A stretch of 64,000 nucleotides of DNA from MRBY01 sp943371005 (GTDB lineage: Bacteria; Cyanobacteriota; Cyanobacteriia; Cyanobacteriales; MRBY01), in NCBI GenBank assembly GCA_943371005.1, contig CALRTB020000003.1, positions 186,001 to 250,000 of the forward strand, given 5' to 3'. A program made the position numbers and the translations under genes. The notes below the pieces were generated by a model that saw only the letters and a program-made list of their open reading frames with translations, was not told the origin of the DNA and made no database searches. Of this stretch, positions 1 to 9,147 are shown in pieces. Positions within the stretch are counted from its first letter, which is position 1. Each line of letters opens with the position of its first letter.

Positions 1-1502
1 GTCGATGCACCAGTGATACTGATGGATTGTTCTTTACCAGTGCCCTTGTCCTTCGCCGTGACGTTTAGGATACCGTTGGCATCAATGTCAAAGGTGACTT
101 CGATTTGGGGAACACCACGGGGAGCCGGCGGAATTCCATCGAGGCGGAAGGTACCAAGGCTCTTGTTGTCCTTAGACATTTCCCGCTCACCCTGCAGAAC
201 GTGAATTTCAACATTGGTTTGACCATCAACGGCGGTGGAGAAGACCTCTGATTTTTTGGTCGGAATCGTGGTGTTTCTGGGGATAATTTTGGTCATCACA
301 CCACCGAGGGTTTCTACACCCAAAGATAAGGGCGTAACATCAAGAAGCAGAATGTCTTTAACTTCACCAGCAAGAACACCACCTTGAATGGCTGCACCGA
401 TCGCCACAACTTCGTCGGGGTTCACGGTTTGGTTGGGCTTTTTACCCAGGACACGCTCAACGACATCTTGTACGGCGGGAATCCGAGTAGATCCCCCTAC
501 AAGAACGATTTCATCAATGGCGGATTTGTCGAGCTTGGCATCCCGAATCGCGTTTTCGACGGGGATACGGCAGCGGTCGATCAAGTCGGCGCACAGCTCT
601 TCAAATTTTGCCCGGGTCAAGCTCATGTCGAGGTGCTTCGGGCCGTCTTGGGTCGCGGTGATGAAGGGGAGGTTGATATCCGCTTGGGTGACGTTAGAGA
701 GCTCAATCTTTGCTTTTTCAGCGGCTTCTGTCAGACGTTGCAGGGCTTGCTTGTCTTTACGCAGATCAATGCCTTCGGCGCGTTGGAATTCTTCGGCCAA
801 GAAATCAACGATCTTTTTGTCGAAGTCATCTCCACCTAGGTGTGTATCACCAGAAGTGGCGAGTACTTCAAAGACACCATCACCGACTTCTAGGATGGAT
901 ACGTCGAAGGTTCCACCACCGAGGTCAAAAACGAGGATTGTTTCGTTACTCTTCTTGTCAAGACCGTAAGCGAGGGAGGCTGCGGTGGGCTCGTTGATAA
1001 TCCGCAGCACTTCTACCCCAGCAATTTTCCCGGCGTCTTTAGTGGCTTGACGTTGGGAGTCGTTAAAGTACGCAGGCACAGTGATGACAGCCTGGGTAAC
1101 AGGTTCGCCAAGGTACTTACTGGCGTCTTCGATCAGCTTGCGGAGTACCTGGGCAGAGATTTCTTCGGGGGCGAATTTTTTCTCTTTGGCAGGGCAATCG
1201 ATTTTCACGTTGCCGGTGCTGTCGCGTTCTACTTTGTAGGCAACTTCAGTAGACTCGTTGCTGACTTCACTGTGCTTGCGGCCGATGAAGCGCTTTACGG
1301 AATAGAAGGTGTTGCCAGGGTTCATCACGGCTTGACGCTTGGCGATTTGCCCTACGAGCAGGTCTCCGTTTTTGGCATAGGCCACGACGGAGGGAGTAGT
1401 TCTAAATCCTTCTGCGTTGGCGATTACAGTCGGCTTACCGCCTTCCATAACGGATACGCAAGAGTTGGTGGTTCCGAGGTCAATACCGACGACTTTTCCC
1501 AT
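1..1502 (-). CDS. dnaK: Chaperone DnaK (Hsp70), C-terminus cut off by window edge
   Basis: Reading the minus strand from an ATG at 1502 gives 500 codons that run off the window at base 1. The N-terminus MGKVVGIDLGTTNSCVSV is the Hsp70 phosphate-1 signature, VFDLGGGTFDVSIL and IVLVGGSTRIPAV are the other two Hsp70 signatures, and the interdomain linker DVTPLSLG lies near residue 388. The nucleotide-binding domain is therefore complete, and the substrate-binding domain is present for about 110 residues; roughly 135 residues are missing compared with a usual length near 635. It is an ATP-dependent cytosolic folding chaperone working with DnaJ and GrpE, neither of which is in view. A GGAG Shine-Dalgarno lies 10-13 bases before the start. 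Cyanobacteria carry several dnaK paralogs; this resembles the major DnaK2 type, but the missing C-terminus prevents a firm assignment. Long ORFs on the opposite strand are shadows. Confidence 0.97.
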   Translation of the reverse strand, partial: MGKVVGIDLGTTNSCVSVMEGGKPTVIANAEGFRTTPSVVAYAKNGDLLVGQIAKRQAVMNPGNTFYSVKRFIGRKHSEVSNESTEVAYKVERDSTGNVKIDCPAKEKKFAPEEISAQVLRKLIEDASKYLGEPVTQAVITVPAYFNDSQRQATKDAGKIAGVEVLRIINEPTAASLAYGLDKKSNETILVFDLGGGTFDVSILEVGDGVFEVLATSGDTHLGGDDFDKKIVDFLAEEFQRAEGIDLRKDKQALQRLTEAAEKAKIELSNVTQADINLPFITATQDGPKHLDMSLTRAKFEELCADLIDRCRIPVENAIRDAKLDKSAIDEIVLVGGSTRIPAVQDVVERVLGKKPNQTVNPDEVVAIGAAIQGGVLAGEVKDILLLDVTPLSLGVETLGGVMTKIIPRNTTIPTKKSEVFSTAVDGQTNVEIHVLQGEREMSKDNKSLGTFRLDGIPPAPRGVPQIEVTFDIDANGILNVTAKDKGTGKEQSISITGAS

Positions 1503-1572
1503 AGCAGTGTGACTCCAAAGATCAGCGATTTAACTTGAATAAAACTTTCAAATATTGGTGCAACTATGACGA

Positions 1573-1585
1573 CTAGATATTCTAG
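1573..1585. promoter_or_regulatory. Short inverted repeat upstream of dnaK
   Basis: CTAGA-TAT-TCTAG is a perfect 5-bp inverted repeat with a 3-base spacer, about 70 bases upstream of the dnaK start codon. It overlaps a weak -10-like TAGAAT on the minus strand. It could be an operator or be chance; no CIRCE element (the HrcA operator) is seen. Confidence 0.2.
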
Positions 1586-1684
1586 ATTCGTGCATATGAC
1601 TATTCCTATAGTGCTGTGCGATCTGGGGATCCTGATAGTGTAGGTTCCCGAACCTGTGGGGACGGTTTTGGGCCGGAAAATGGG

Positions 1685-2692
1685 TTAGCGACAAAGCACG
1701 ATCCGGTAATGGGCCTCGCCACTTTTTAGGCGGGCGATCGCCTTGTTGACGTCTGCAAATTTGAAGGTTTCAATTTTGGGCTGGATATTGTGCAGTTTGG
1801 CAAATTCCAGCATTTTGGCGATGGTTGCGGGACTACCGACGGGGGAACCAGAGATGGAACGCTGTTGCATGATTAGGGCAAAGACGTTGATGTCGAGGGG
1901 ATCGAGGGTTGCGCCAACGAAATGTAAGCGTCCATGGGGCTTGAGGGTGCTGAGATAGGCATTCCAATCGAGCTTAACATTGACGGTCGAAATGATCAGA
2001 TCGAATTGACCAGCAGCAGCGGCGATCGCCTCTGGATCACGGGAATTGAGGGTGTGGTGAGCACCGAGTTCCAGGGCTTCTGTAATTTTTGCTTCGCTGG
2101 AGGTAAAGGCCGTCACTTCACAACCCCAGGCATTGAGAAACTGCACCGCCATGTGACCTAAACCACCAATGCCGAGCACCGCCACTTTAGAAGTGGGTTG
2201 GATGCCATATTGCACGAGGGGGTTAAAAACAGTAATGCCGCCACAAAAGAGAGGACCAGCGGCTTCGAGGTCAATGCCATCGGGAATTGGCACCACACTA
2301 TTGGCCGCAGCCCGGACTTTCTCTGCAAAACCGCCATGGTGGCCGACGATGGTGCCTTGGGCCGTGGCACAAAGGTTCTGATCGCCTGTGGTGCATTGGG
2401 GGCATTCATTGCAATACCCAGCGTGCCAACCGAGGCCGACAACTTGCCCAACGCTGAGATTTTTGACATTTTCCCCAACTTTGGCGATCGCCCCCACGAC
2501 TTCGTGGCCAGGGACAAGGGGATATTGGGTCATGCCCCACTCATTCCCGATCATGCTGAGGTCACTATGGCAAATACCACAGTATTTCACCTCAATCTCT
2601 ACCTGATCCGGCAGTAGCTCACCGGGGTCATATTCAAAGGGTTGTAAATCACCAGAAGGTTCATGGACAGCAAAGGCTTTAATTGTGGGCAT
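1685..2692 (-). CDS. Zinc-dependent NAD(P)-alcohol dehydrogenase (AdhA/YahK-like)
   Basis: A 335-residue medium-chain dehydrogenase. The catalytic zinc site is visible as CGICHSD followed by GHEVVG; the structural zinc site is the four-cysteine lobe CNECPQCTTGDQNLC; the Rossmann loop is GIGGLGHMAVQF. This arrangement is that of the cinnamyl-alcohol/YahK subgroup, which reduces aldehydes with NADPH and in cyanobacteria includes the AdhA type (for example Synechocystis slr1192, known for broad aldehyde reduction). The ATG at 2692 is chosen over an upstream in-frame ATG at 2737 because MPTIKAFAV matches the normal family start and the 15 extra residues look unrelated. It stands alone between dnaK and a DUF2214 gene on the same strand; no specific substrate can be read from the sequence. 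Confidence 0.9.
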   Translation of the reverse strand: MPTIKAFAVHEPSGDLQPFEYDPGELLPDQVEIEVKYCGICHSDLSMIGNEWGMTQYPLVPGHEVVGAIAKVGENVKNLSVGQVVGLGWHAGYCNECPQCTTGDQNLCATAQGTIVGHHGGFAEKVRAAANSVVPIPDGIDLEAAGPLFCGGITVFNPLVQYGIQPTSKVAVLGIGGLGHMAVQFLNAWGCEVTAFTSSEAKITEALELGAHHTLNSRDPEAIAAAAGQFDLIISTVNVKLDWNAYLSTLKPHGRLHFVGATLDPLDINVFALIMQQRSISGSPVGSPATIAKMLEFAKLHNIQPKIETFKFADVNKAIARLKSGEAHYRIVLCR

Positions 2693-2832
2693 GGCGCAAT
2701 TTTTTAAGTGATGGTCAATGCTTGCAGTGTGCCACAATTTTTTTTTCGCTGTCGTTTAGGGGAGCGACAACCCAGGGATTTACGGTTAAAAATAGGCGAT
2801 CGCCCCAGCCGGTTTTGGCATTTTCATACGTG

Positions 2833-3285
2833 TTAAATCGTGATCCGGGCCATGAGAGCGGCGGTGAGGGGAATCAGACAGAAGCCCAGTAATTCGGCGC
2901 GAATCGACCAAGTAATCAGAGTCTGTTGGATTGGAGAAATGGCGGGCGCTTGTTCCTTAGCGAGGTCTTTAATCCACCACAAAATAAAAGTGATCGTGGG
3001 GTAGAGAGAAAGTAGGCTCACCACGATAAAAATGGCAATCTTGACCCAAAAGAGGGTGTTGTTGAGGTAGTAGGCCGAACCTTTGCCGAAGTAGAGAACG
3101 CGGAGAATGCCAGTAATCAAAATTGTGCTGGCGGCTAGGCCATAGACTCCATCGGCGATACCAACTAATTTCGCTTCTTTGAGGGAAATATCTTTTTTGA
3201 AAAATAGAGCTTCCAGGCATAAGGCGGCGAAACTTAGCATTAAGCCGAGGTAATGGAGATAGGCAACAAGGGCACTGGTTAACAT
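2833..3285 (-). CDS. DUF2214 family small membrane protein
   Basis: A 150-residue protein made almost entirely of four predicted membrane helices (about residues 5-27, 42-64, 80-104 and 125-147), separated by short charged loops such as FFKKDISLKEAK and WWIKDLAKEQAP. The pattern and the N-terminal YLHYLGLMLSFAALCLE fit the DUF2214 family of predicted inner-membrane proteins found in cyanobacteria and proteobacteria; no function is established. Its nearest same-strand upstream neighbour is ispE, 134 bases away, too far to claim an operon. Function cannot be assigned. Confidence 0.8.
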   Translation of the reverse strand: MLTSALVAYLHYLGLMLSFAALCLEALFFKKDISLKEAKLVGIADGVYGLAASTILITGILRVLYFGKGSAYYLNNTLFWVKIAIFIVVSLLSLYPTITFILWWIKDLAKEQAPAISPIQQTLITWSIRAELLGFCLIPLTAALMARITI

Positions 3286-3419
3286 TGTTTTGCTTTACAA
3301 GATTAAAATAAAAATCACTAAATTGCTTTTTAGTTATTTTATAAAGAAAGTCTTGGCTGCGGCAATCAATCCCTTGAAAAATTGCTCTGTGGATGGTGAG
3401 GCAAGAGAACCAAAAACCC

Positions 3420-4370
3420 TTAACGGACGTCGGCTTGGATGCCGGGGCTGGCGATTTGCGTTACCCAAAGGTCGAGGGCTGGATCATTTAACTCTTGGGC
3501 AACTTGGGTTTTAAGGGTCTGGGCTTGTTCGAGGGTTTCACAGAGGGCAAAAACACTGGGGCCGGAGCCGGACATCATCGTACCGATCGCCCCGTGTTTG
3601 GCGAAACAATCGCGCAATTGTTGCACTTGGGGAAATTCGGGTAAAACGACTTTTTCGAGATCGTTATAAAGCTCACGGGCGATCGCCTGCATATTTTTCT
3701 GTTGAATGGCTTTGATCAGACCGCCGGAATGGATTTGTTTCATGCGGGCATCCCAACTCGCCGCATCTTGGAGGTAATGCTCCCCAAATTGGGCGCGATA
3801 GGTTTGGTAAGCCCAGGGGGTAGAGACGGCAATGTTGCTGTATTTTGCCAAGACAATCGGCATGCCATCAAGATCGGGCAATGGGTCTAAAATTTCTCCT
3901 CGTCCGGTGGCGATCGCTGTGCCTCCCCCAATACAAAAAGGCACATCCGAACCCAGTTCCGCCGCCAACTCCTGCAATTCCGGTTGGGTTAACCCCAAAT
4001 CCCAGAGCAAATTTAACCCCACCAATACCGCGGCACCGTCCGTTGACCCCCCAGCTAGTCCCGCAGCCACGGGGATATTTTTCTCGATGGTGATGTCTAC
4101 GCCACCGCCCACCCTGGCATAGATATCCGCAAAACGCGTCATCATTAACTGGGCGGCCCGGTAGGCAATATTGCTGGCGGTGAGGGGGACTTCGGGGTGT
4201 TGGCAATAAAGATTAATGTCGCTGCTGCGGTTTTGTCGCACCTCAATCCGGTCATATAAGCCAATGGTCTGCATCACCATCACCAATTCATGGAACCCGT
4301 CGGGGCGATCGCCCAAAATTTCGAGGTAGAGATTAATTTTTGCGGGGGCGGTCAGAAGATAGGCGGACAT
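3420..4370 (-). CDS. ispE: 4-diphosphocytidyl-2-C-methyl-D-erythritol kinase
   Basis: A GHMP-family kinase of 316 residues that phosphorylates CDP-methylerythritol at the 2-hydroxyl in the MEP isoprenoid pathway, supplying carotenoids, phytol and quinone tails. The N-terminal TAPAKINLYLEILG is the IspE substrate-binding start, PVAAGLAGGSTDGAAVLVGLN is the glycine-rich ATP loop, and MMSGSGPSVFAL is GHMP motif 3. A GTG-ATG pair occurs at 4373/4370; the ATG is preferred since the conserved part begins four residues later. Length is normal. The gene is divergent from the DUF697 gene at 4567 across a 196-base spacer that would hold both promoters; I did not find convincing -35/-10 pairs. Confidence 0.96.
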   Translation of the reverse strand: MSAYLLTAPAKINLYLEILGDRPDGFHELVMVMQTIGLYDRIEVRQNRSSDINLYCQHPEVPLTASNIAYRAAQLMMTRFADIYARVGGGVDITIEKNIPVAAGLAGGSTDGAAVLVGLNLLWDLGLTQPELQELAAELGSDVPFCIGGGTAIATGRGEILDPLPDLDGMPIVLAKYSNIAVSTPWAYQTYRAQFGEHYLQDAASWDARMKQIHSGGLIKAIQQKNMQAIARELYNDLEKVVLPEFPQVQQLRDCFAKHGAIGTMMSGSGPSVFALCETLEQAQTLKTQVAQELNDPALDLWVTQIASPGIQADVR

Positions 4371-4566
4371 CACACAGTACCAAGCAGTAAACCGACACCA
4401 TTATCCGGTTTCCTTTGTTTTTTTGGAAATCCCTCCCAATCATGAGCCAAGCTTAACCCTTAATATTTCTTGAAAGATCCCCGGCGATCGCCCCCTACCC
4501 TTAAGGGCCAGCACCTTTCGCAGTAGCATAGATAGACGAATTGTTGTATGTGGCGGGGTAAGAACA

Positions 4567-5976
4567 ATGCAAAAACCCATTCTTGTTGGTGGCTTAGGTT
4601 TAGCCTTATTTTTCGCAGTCTTGGGTCGCTGGCAAGGCAATATTTTCGACCTCGGCGAATGGCTATTTTGGGGGGCGATCGCCTGGGGTGGCCTCCTGCT
4701 TTGGCAAAAAAAACAGCCCCAACACCTCCAGGACAATCCCCAGAATCCCCTCAAACGAAAAGACGTTGACCAAGCCATTGCAAACGCCCAACAGTGGGTG
4801 CTGGCGCTCCAACAAGAAGTACCAGATCAAGATTTCTCAACCTTTAGGCAAACCCTAGATAACCTCCATCAAGAATTTCAACGGGAGCGCTTCACCGTAG
4901 CGATCACGGGTGGCCGGGGCACCGGGAAAACAACCCTCCTCAAGCAGCTTCAAGCCACAGCATCAGCTCATACCCTCCAGGAAACACCACCCCTATTTAC
5001 CGACCTCGCCAGCTATGACCAAGCGGCCCAAAACCAAGTCTTCGCCGCCGACCTGGTAATTTTTCTTGTGAATGGAGACTTGATGGCCTCCCAATGGCAA
5101 ACCCTCAACCACTGGCACCAGGCTCGCCAAACAATTCTCATCGCCTTCAATAAGCAAGACCAATATCAGCCAGAACAACGGGAATTAATCCTGAACCAAC
5201 TGCGCAACCATTGTCAGCCGGCGATCGCCCCCCAAAATATCCTCCCCATCACCGCCGCGCCCCAGGCGATCAAAGTTAAAAAAATTCAAGCCGATGGCAC
5301 CGCAACTGAGCATTTTGAACGTCCCGATCCGGTCATTGCGCCCCTGCAAAATCAACTCCAAACCCTCCTCAGTCAGCCCGAAACCCAACAACAACTACTC
5401 TGGTCAACCATCTGGCGCACCGCACGGCTCACCCAGCACAATGCCAAACAAACCCTCAATCAATTCCGACGCGAACGGGCTTTACCGATTCTCGAAAAAT
5501 ATCAGTGGTTGGCGGCTGGCGCGACCTTTGCGAATCCCGTCGCCGCTTTAGATTTACTGGCCACGGCAGCCGTGACAGGACAAATGATCATGGATCTGGG
5601 AGGAGTTTATCAACAGCGCCTTTCTTTAGGCCAGGCCCAGGCGATCGCCACGACCCTAGGCAAACAAATGATCCAGCTTGGCCTCGTGGAACTCTCTACT
5701 CAGGCCGTCGGGGGGGTGCTCAAAACCAACGCGATTACCTACCTTGCCGGGGGCGCTGTCCAGGGAGTGAGTGCGGCCTATCTGACCCACATTGCGGGGC
5801 TGAGTTTAATTCAATATTTCCAAGAACAAAATCCCCAAACCGCCACTGACTCTCTCAATTTCGAAAAGTTAGGTCAAATTCTCAAGCAGGTTTTTGAGCA
5901 AAATCAGCGGTCACAATTTTTCGGTAATTTCGTGAAAGGTGCCCTCAATCGCCTATCTCCCCAAGCGATTGGGTAA
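4567..5976 (+). CDS. Membrane-anchored P-loop GTPase-like protein with DUF697 domain
   Basis: 469 residues. Two N-terminal membrane helices (about 5-20 and 33-47) precede a P-loop NTPase domain: Walker A TGGRGTGKTT at 113-122, a LVIFLVNGD strand followed by a long helix, and an NKQD base-recognition motif at 195-198, consistent with guanine binding. The C-terminal third (about 310-425) is rich in small hydrophobic residues (FANPVAALDLLATAAVTGQMIMDLGGVY) and matches the DUF697 pattern found behind Era-like GTPases, probably membrane-associated. A clear DXXG switch motif is not obvious, so hydrolysis is uncertain. It is followed after 51 bases by a coiled-coil DUF2325 gene and then, 7 bases later, a glutathione transferase, probably one transcription unit. 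Family members in cyanobacteria are uncharacterised; a role in membrane remodelling or stress is only inference. Confidence 0.8.
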   Translation: MQKPILVGGLGLALFFAVLGRWQGNIFDLGEWLFWGAIAWGGLLLWQKKQPQHLQDNPQNPLKRKDVDQAIANAQQWVLALQQEVPDQDFSTFRQTLDNLHQEFQRERFTVAITGGRGTGKTTLLKQLQATASAHTLQETPPLFTDLASYDQAAQNQVFAADLVIFLVNGDLMASQWQTLNHWHQARQTILIAFNKQDQYQPEQRELILNQLRNHCQPAIAPQNILPITAAPQAIKVKKIQADGTATEHFERPDPVIAPLQNQLQTLLSQPETQQQLLWSTIWRTARLTQHNAKQTLNQFRRERALPILEKYQWLAAGATFANPVAALDLLATAAVTGQMIMDLGGVYQQRLSLGQAQAIATTLGKQMIQLGLVELSTQAVGGVLKTNAITYLAGGAVQGVSAAYLTHIAGLSLIQYFQEQNPQTATDSLNFEKLGQILKQVFEQNQRSQFFGNFVKGALNRLSPQAIG

Positions 5977-6027
5977 GATCTATAGTTAGCCCAAAAATCA
6001 TAAAAATCATAAATCCCCTAAATTCCC

Positions 6028-7050
6028 ATGGATATCGAACTTGAAAACCTAGAGGCCTCCGTCGAAAATTTATTGTCTGCGGCGAAGACCCACCTCGAAG
6101 AAAAAAAATTACAGCAGCAACGGGACGAACAATACCAGGACATCGTGCGCCAACGGGAAGCGAAGCTGCACCCCCTCCTAAAAAAAGTAGAAGAAATGAT
6201 CAGCACCTACCGGGCAGAAGGATATCAAAATGCCGACATAATTCAACAATTACAAGAAAAAGCCGCTGATATTCGCCAAGAAATAGCAGAAATACCCGAA
6301 AAAGCCGCTGAAATTGTCGATGCCCAACTTGTGCTCCGGGAAGAAAGACTTTTAGAGGAAAAAGTGCGGGAAAAACTCCAGCGGTGGCAGTCTGACCTCC
6401 GGGATGATCTGCTCGATATGATCTTTGAACAGCAGGACTTTTTTAGTGCCACCGATGCGGCGATCGCCATTCGGGGTTATGTCGAAGATCTCAAGGAAAT
6501 TGGCGCCCTCGAAGAAGTAGTTGATGCCCTAATTAACCAAATCAACGAACATAGCGAAGAAGGCCCCGTTGCCCGGCTACGGGGCACCCACGAACAAACC
6601 CTAAACTTTATCTACAATAAAGCCCTCGAAAACCGTTCCCGCACGGAACACCACCCCAATATTCAACCCAAATCCCGCCACCGCAAATCCGACAAACGCC
6701 CTGAACTGTATGCCGATCTTGCTGGTAAAGTCCTAGTCTTTGGGGGGCATGATCGCCTCCAAACTGCCGTTAAAAATCGCCTGCGGAATTCCCAGGTGGA
6801 ACTGCAATGGTACAGCGAACAGGACGGCCTCCAGCTTTCCGCCCAGGGGGAAGCCCAGGTGACTAATGTTGACCTTATTTTGATTATCACGGGCTATGCG
6901 AGCCATTCAATGACGGAGCGGGCCATGGAAGCCTGCAAAAAAGCAGACAGAAAGTATGAAATTATCAACACCACAGGTATGACCAGAGTCTTAGAAGCCA
7001 TCGAAGCGGGACTCAAAACCCAGCAATTGGCGCAACTCTGGAATAAGTAA
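6028..7050 (+). CDS. Coiled-coil protein with C-terminal DUF2325 domain
   Basis: 340 residues. Residues 1 to about 200 are strongly charged helix with Glu/Gln/Lys/Arg heptad character (long runs such as HLEEKKLQQQRDEQY and EIPEKAAEIVDAQLVLREE), predicted coiled coil. After a basic linker (KSRHRKSDKRPE) a compact alpha/beta domain begins at about residue 228: KVLVFGGHDRLQTAVKNRL, then VDLILIITGYASHSMTERAM and KYEIINTTGMTRVLEAI. The GGH start and the TGYASH strand-end are typical of DUF2325. No catalytic function is known. It sits between the membrane P-loop protein and a glutathione transferase with short gaps, suggesting a partner or effector of the P-loop protein; that link is inference from gene order only. 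Confidence 0.8.
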   Translation: MDIELENLEASVENLLSAAKTHLEEKKLQQQRDEQYQDIVRQREAKLHPLLKKVEEMISTYRAEGYQNADIIQQLQEKAADIRQEIAEIPEKAAEIVDAQLVLREERLLEEKVREKLQRWQSDLRDDLLDMIFEQQDFFSATDAAIAIRGYVEDLKEIGALEEVVDALINQINEHSEEGPVARLRGTHEQTLNFIYNKALENRSRTEHHPNIQPKSRHRKSDKRPELYADLAGKVLVFGGHDRLQTAVKNRLRNSQVELQWYSEQDGLQLSAQGEAQVTNVDLILIITGYASHSMTERAMEACKKADRKYEIINTTGMTRVLEAIEAGLKTQQLAQLWNK

Positions 7051-7057
7051 GCGTTCT

Positions 7058-8050
7058 ATGGCAGTTCCCCCCAAGTTTCTGATTCAAACGGCGCAATTTG
7101 TCTGGCATCGCCTCTGGCAAACCATGATGTCCCAATTGGCCCCCAGCGATCCAACGGGCAATTTTCAACGGGTCGAGAGTCAATTTCGCCATTGGGTTGG
7201 TTCTGAGCAGTTTCCGGCCGAGCCAAACCGTTATCGACTCTACATTGGCCTCACTTGTCCCTGGGCGCACCGGACAGCCATTACCCGCATTCTAAAAGGC
7301 CTAGAGGATGTAGTTGAGTTGAGTGTGGCGATCGCTGATGTATCTGTGGGGGGCTGGCGTCTAGAAAATGACCCCACGGGTTGCCGCAGTATGAAAGAGC
7401 TTTATCAATTGGGACGGGCGGGTTATAAGGGTCGCTGTTCTGTGCCAGTGCTCTGGGATTGCCAAACGTATCAGATCGTTAATAACGAGAGCGCAGAGAT
7501 TATTGTGATGCTCAATGCCGCCTTTAATCAGCTTGCGAAATTTCCAGAGCGGGATCTCTACCCCCAAGCCTTACAAGCAGAAGGCGATCACCTGAATGAT
7601 CTGATCTATCACACCGTCAACAATGGCGTTTACAAATGTGGCTTTGCCCGCACCCAAACCGCCTATGATCAAGCAGCGACAGCACTCTTTCAAACCCTAG
7701 ATGATCTTGATGAACGCTTAGGCGATCGCTGCTATCTTTTGGGCGACCACCTCACCCTCTGCGATATCCGCCTGTTTACTACCCTCATCCGCTTCGATCT
7801 GGTGTACCACGGCCTCTTTAAATGCGATCGCCGCCGCATCTGTGATTACAAAAATCTTTGGGGTTATCTACGGGACATTTATCAACTGCCGGGTGTTGCC
7901 GCCACCTGTCCCCTCAAGACGATTCAGCAAGAATATTATCGCTCCCTATTCCCTCTCAATCCTAGTGGCATTGTTCCCCTCGGCATCGACTTACAGGCGT
8001 TGCACACTCCTCACCACCGCTCAGAAAAGTTCACGACACAAGAAAATTAA
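7058..8050 (+). CDS. Glutathione S-transferase, ECM4/YqjG-type (glutathionyl-hydroquinone reductase-like)
   Basis: 330 residues, the normal size for the Xi/omega-like class that removes glutathione from glutathionyl-hydroquinones using a catalytic cysteine. The signature is LYIGLTCPWAHRT with Cys67, in the context RYRLYIGLTCPWAHR-(A/T), followed by the thioredoxin-fold NNESAEI segment (SNAIL/TRAIL position) and the C-terminal helical domain with YLLGDHLTLCDIRLFTTLIRFD, another class hallmark. The gene starts 7 bases after the DUF2325 gene, so it is likely co-transcribed. It ends 3 bases from the convergent membrane-protein gene at 8054. In a phototroph, quinone adducts or other oxidised quinols are plausible substrates, but this is inference. 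Confidence 0.9.
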   Translation: MAVPPKFLIQTAQFVWHRLWQTMMSQLAPSDPTGNFQRVESQFRHWVGSEQFPAEPNRYRLYIGLTCPWAHRTAITRILKGLEDVVELSVAIADVSVGGWRLENDPTGCRSMKELYQLGRAGYKGRCSVPVLWDCQTYQIVNNESAEIIVMLNAAFNQLAKFPERDLYPQALQAEGDHLNDLIYHTVNNGVYKCGFARTQTAYDQAATALFQTLDDLDERLGDRCYLLGDHLTLCDIRLFTTLIRFDLVYHGLFKCDRRRICDYKNLWGYLRDIYQLPGVAATCPLKTIQQEYYRSLFPLNPSGIVPLGIDLQALHTPHHRSEKFTTQEN

Positions 8051-8053
8051 CGT

Positions 8054-9016
8054 TTATGCCGACTCATTTTCTTGGAATCGTTGCGACTGTTCGCTATATT
8101 CTGTCCCTTGTCTAAAATAATTGGCCATTGCAAATAAGAACTCTGCAAATTCCTCTTCCCTGGTCAAAATTATCCCAAACGGCAACTTGTCTGTTGCATA
8201 TTGCATTTCTATTAATATGTAGATAATCATCGCCACGCCAAAAAAGGACAGTAAATAGGAACCGGGAATCAAGTATTTTAATTTTCTTGCCAATGCAGGA
8301 CGATTTTTTTGGCGAATCATCGCATAGCACACCCCCAAAATGATTAGGGTACAAATTAAAATAATGCCATCGCCCCAATAATCATTTAGCCAAACTAAAT
8401 TGTGAAGCGTCAACTCTCCTTGAACATTATGCTCTTCAAAAAATTCTGGCAATTGCCAGCCAAATAAGCGTTGGCCCCAGCTAACTTCTTCACCACCTAC
8501 CACGAAAAAACAAAAACTATAGAAGCAGTAGGCTCCACCGAGAAAAAATTGCCGCTTTTGGAAAAAATAACGGGCGATTAGAATACCAATACCTGTGGCA
8601 ATAAAGAAGGCAAATACGGTGCCATATTCAAATAAACCACCTTCACTGTAAATTTGAGTGTACTCATTTGTATTGCCTAAAGCTATTTTTAGAATCACAA
8701 TAACAACGACAAAAATAAAAGGCACTAATAATATTTTCTGTTTAGTCTTGGGCTTATGGGTAATAATCCAGTTTGATAATCTGTTTTTGAGTTGTTTGTG
8801 CAAGCCAAACCACAAAAAAACACAACCGACAATGATCGTTGCTATTTGTCCCCAAGTAATATTCCACCCAGGATAAGATTCAAGCAATGGTGAAATTTGT
8901 AATAGCTGGGAAATAATTGCACCTAATCCAAAAAGAATGGCGATGCTTTTGATAAGAACAAAAATATTTTGTAGTCGCTGTTCTAGGAGATTTTTAGGGG
9001 GAATTGAATGTTTCAT
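8054..9016 (-). CDS. Uncharacterised multi-pass membrane protein
   Basis: About 320 residues with seven or so predicted membrane helices. The most distinctive segment follows helix 5: VVGGEEVSWGQRLFGWQLPEFFEEHNVQGE, then LTLHNL; the EE-SWGQR-FGW-P and N-QGE--LHNL pattern recurs in many uncharacterised bacterial membrane proteins and probably marks a polar active or binding site near the membrane face. The ATG at 9016 is preferred to an in-frame TTG at 9031, though neither has a strong Shine-Dalgarno. The gene and its flanks are more AT-rich than the neighbours, hinting at later acquisition. It is convergent with the glutathione transferase gene. I cannot assign a function. Confidence 0.75.
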   Translation of the reverse strand: MKHSIPPKNLLEQRLQNIFVLIKSIAILFGLGAIISQLLQISPLLESYPGWNITWGQIATIIVGCVFLWFGLHKQLKNRLSNWIITHKPKTKQKILLVPFIFVVVIVILKIALGNTNEYTQIYSEGGLFEYGTVFAFFIATGIGILIARYFFQKRQFFLGGAYCFYSFCFFVVGGEEVSWGQRLFGWQLPEFFEEHNVQGELTLHNLVWLNDYWGDGIILICTLIILGVCYAMIRQKNRPALARKLKYLIPGSYLLSFFGVAMIIYILIEMQYATDKLPFGIILTREEEFAEFLFAMANYFRQGTEYSEQSQRFQENESA

Positions 9017-9147
9017 AAGCGGTTCAATCAAATCTTCTACTGGTTAATGCAGTTCGGCGTGTTTCTTATCAAATGCTGTAATAAATTATTTGTTTGCCAA
9101 CAAACTTATTTAACCATCTCTTAAGGAAATTGGGTAAAAACTTTAAA

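Noticed and set aside
384..1538. Plus-strand ORFs of 95-193 codons over dnaK
   Set aside because: They are antisense shadows of the strongly conserved dnaK reading frame and show no known domain.
2745..2800. Possible terminator after the DUF2214 gene
   Set aside because: The TGTCG/CGACA stem has its T-run on the wrong side for minus-strand transcription.
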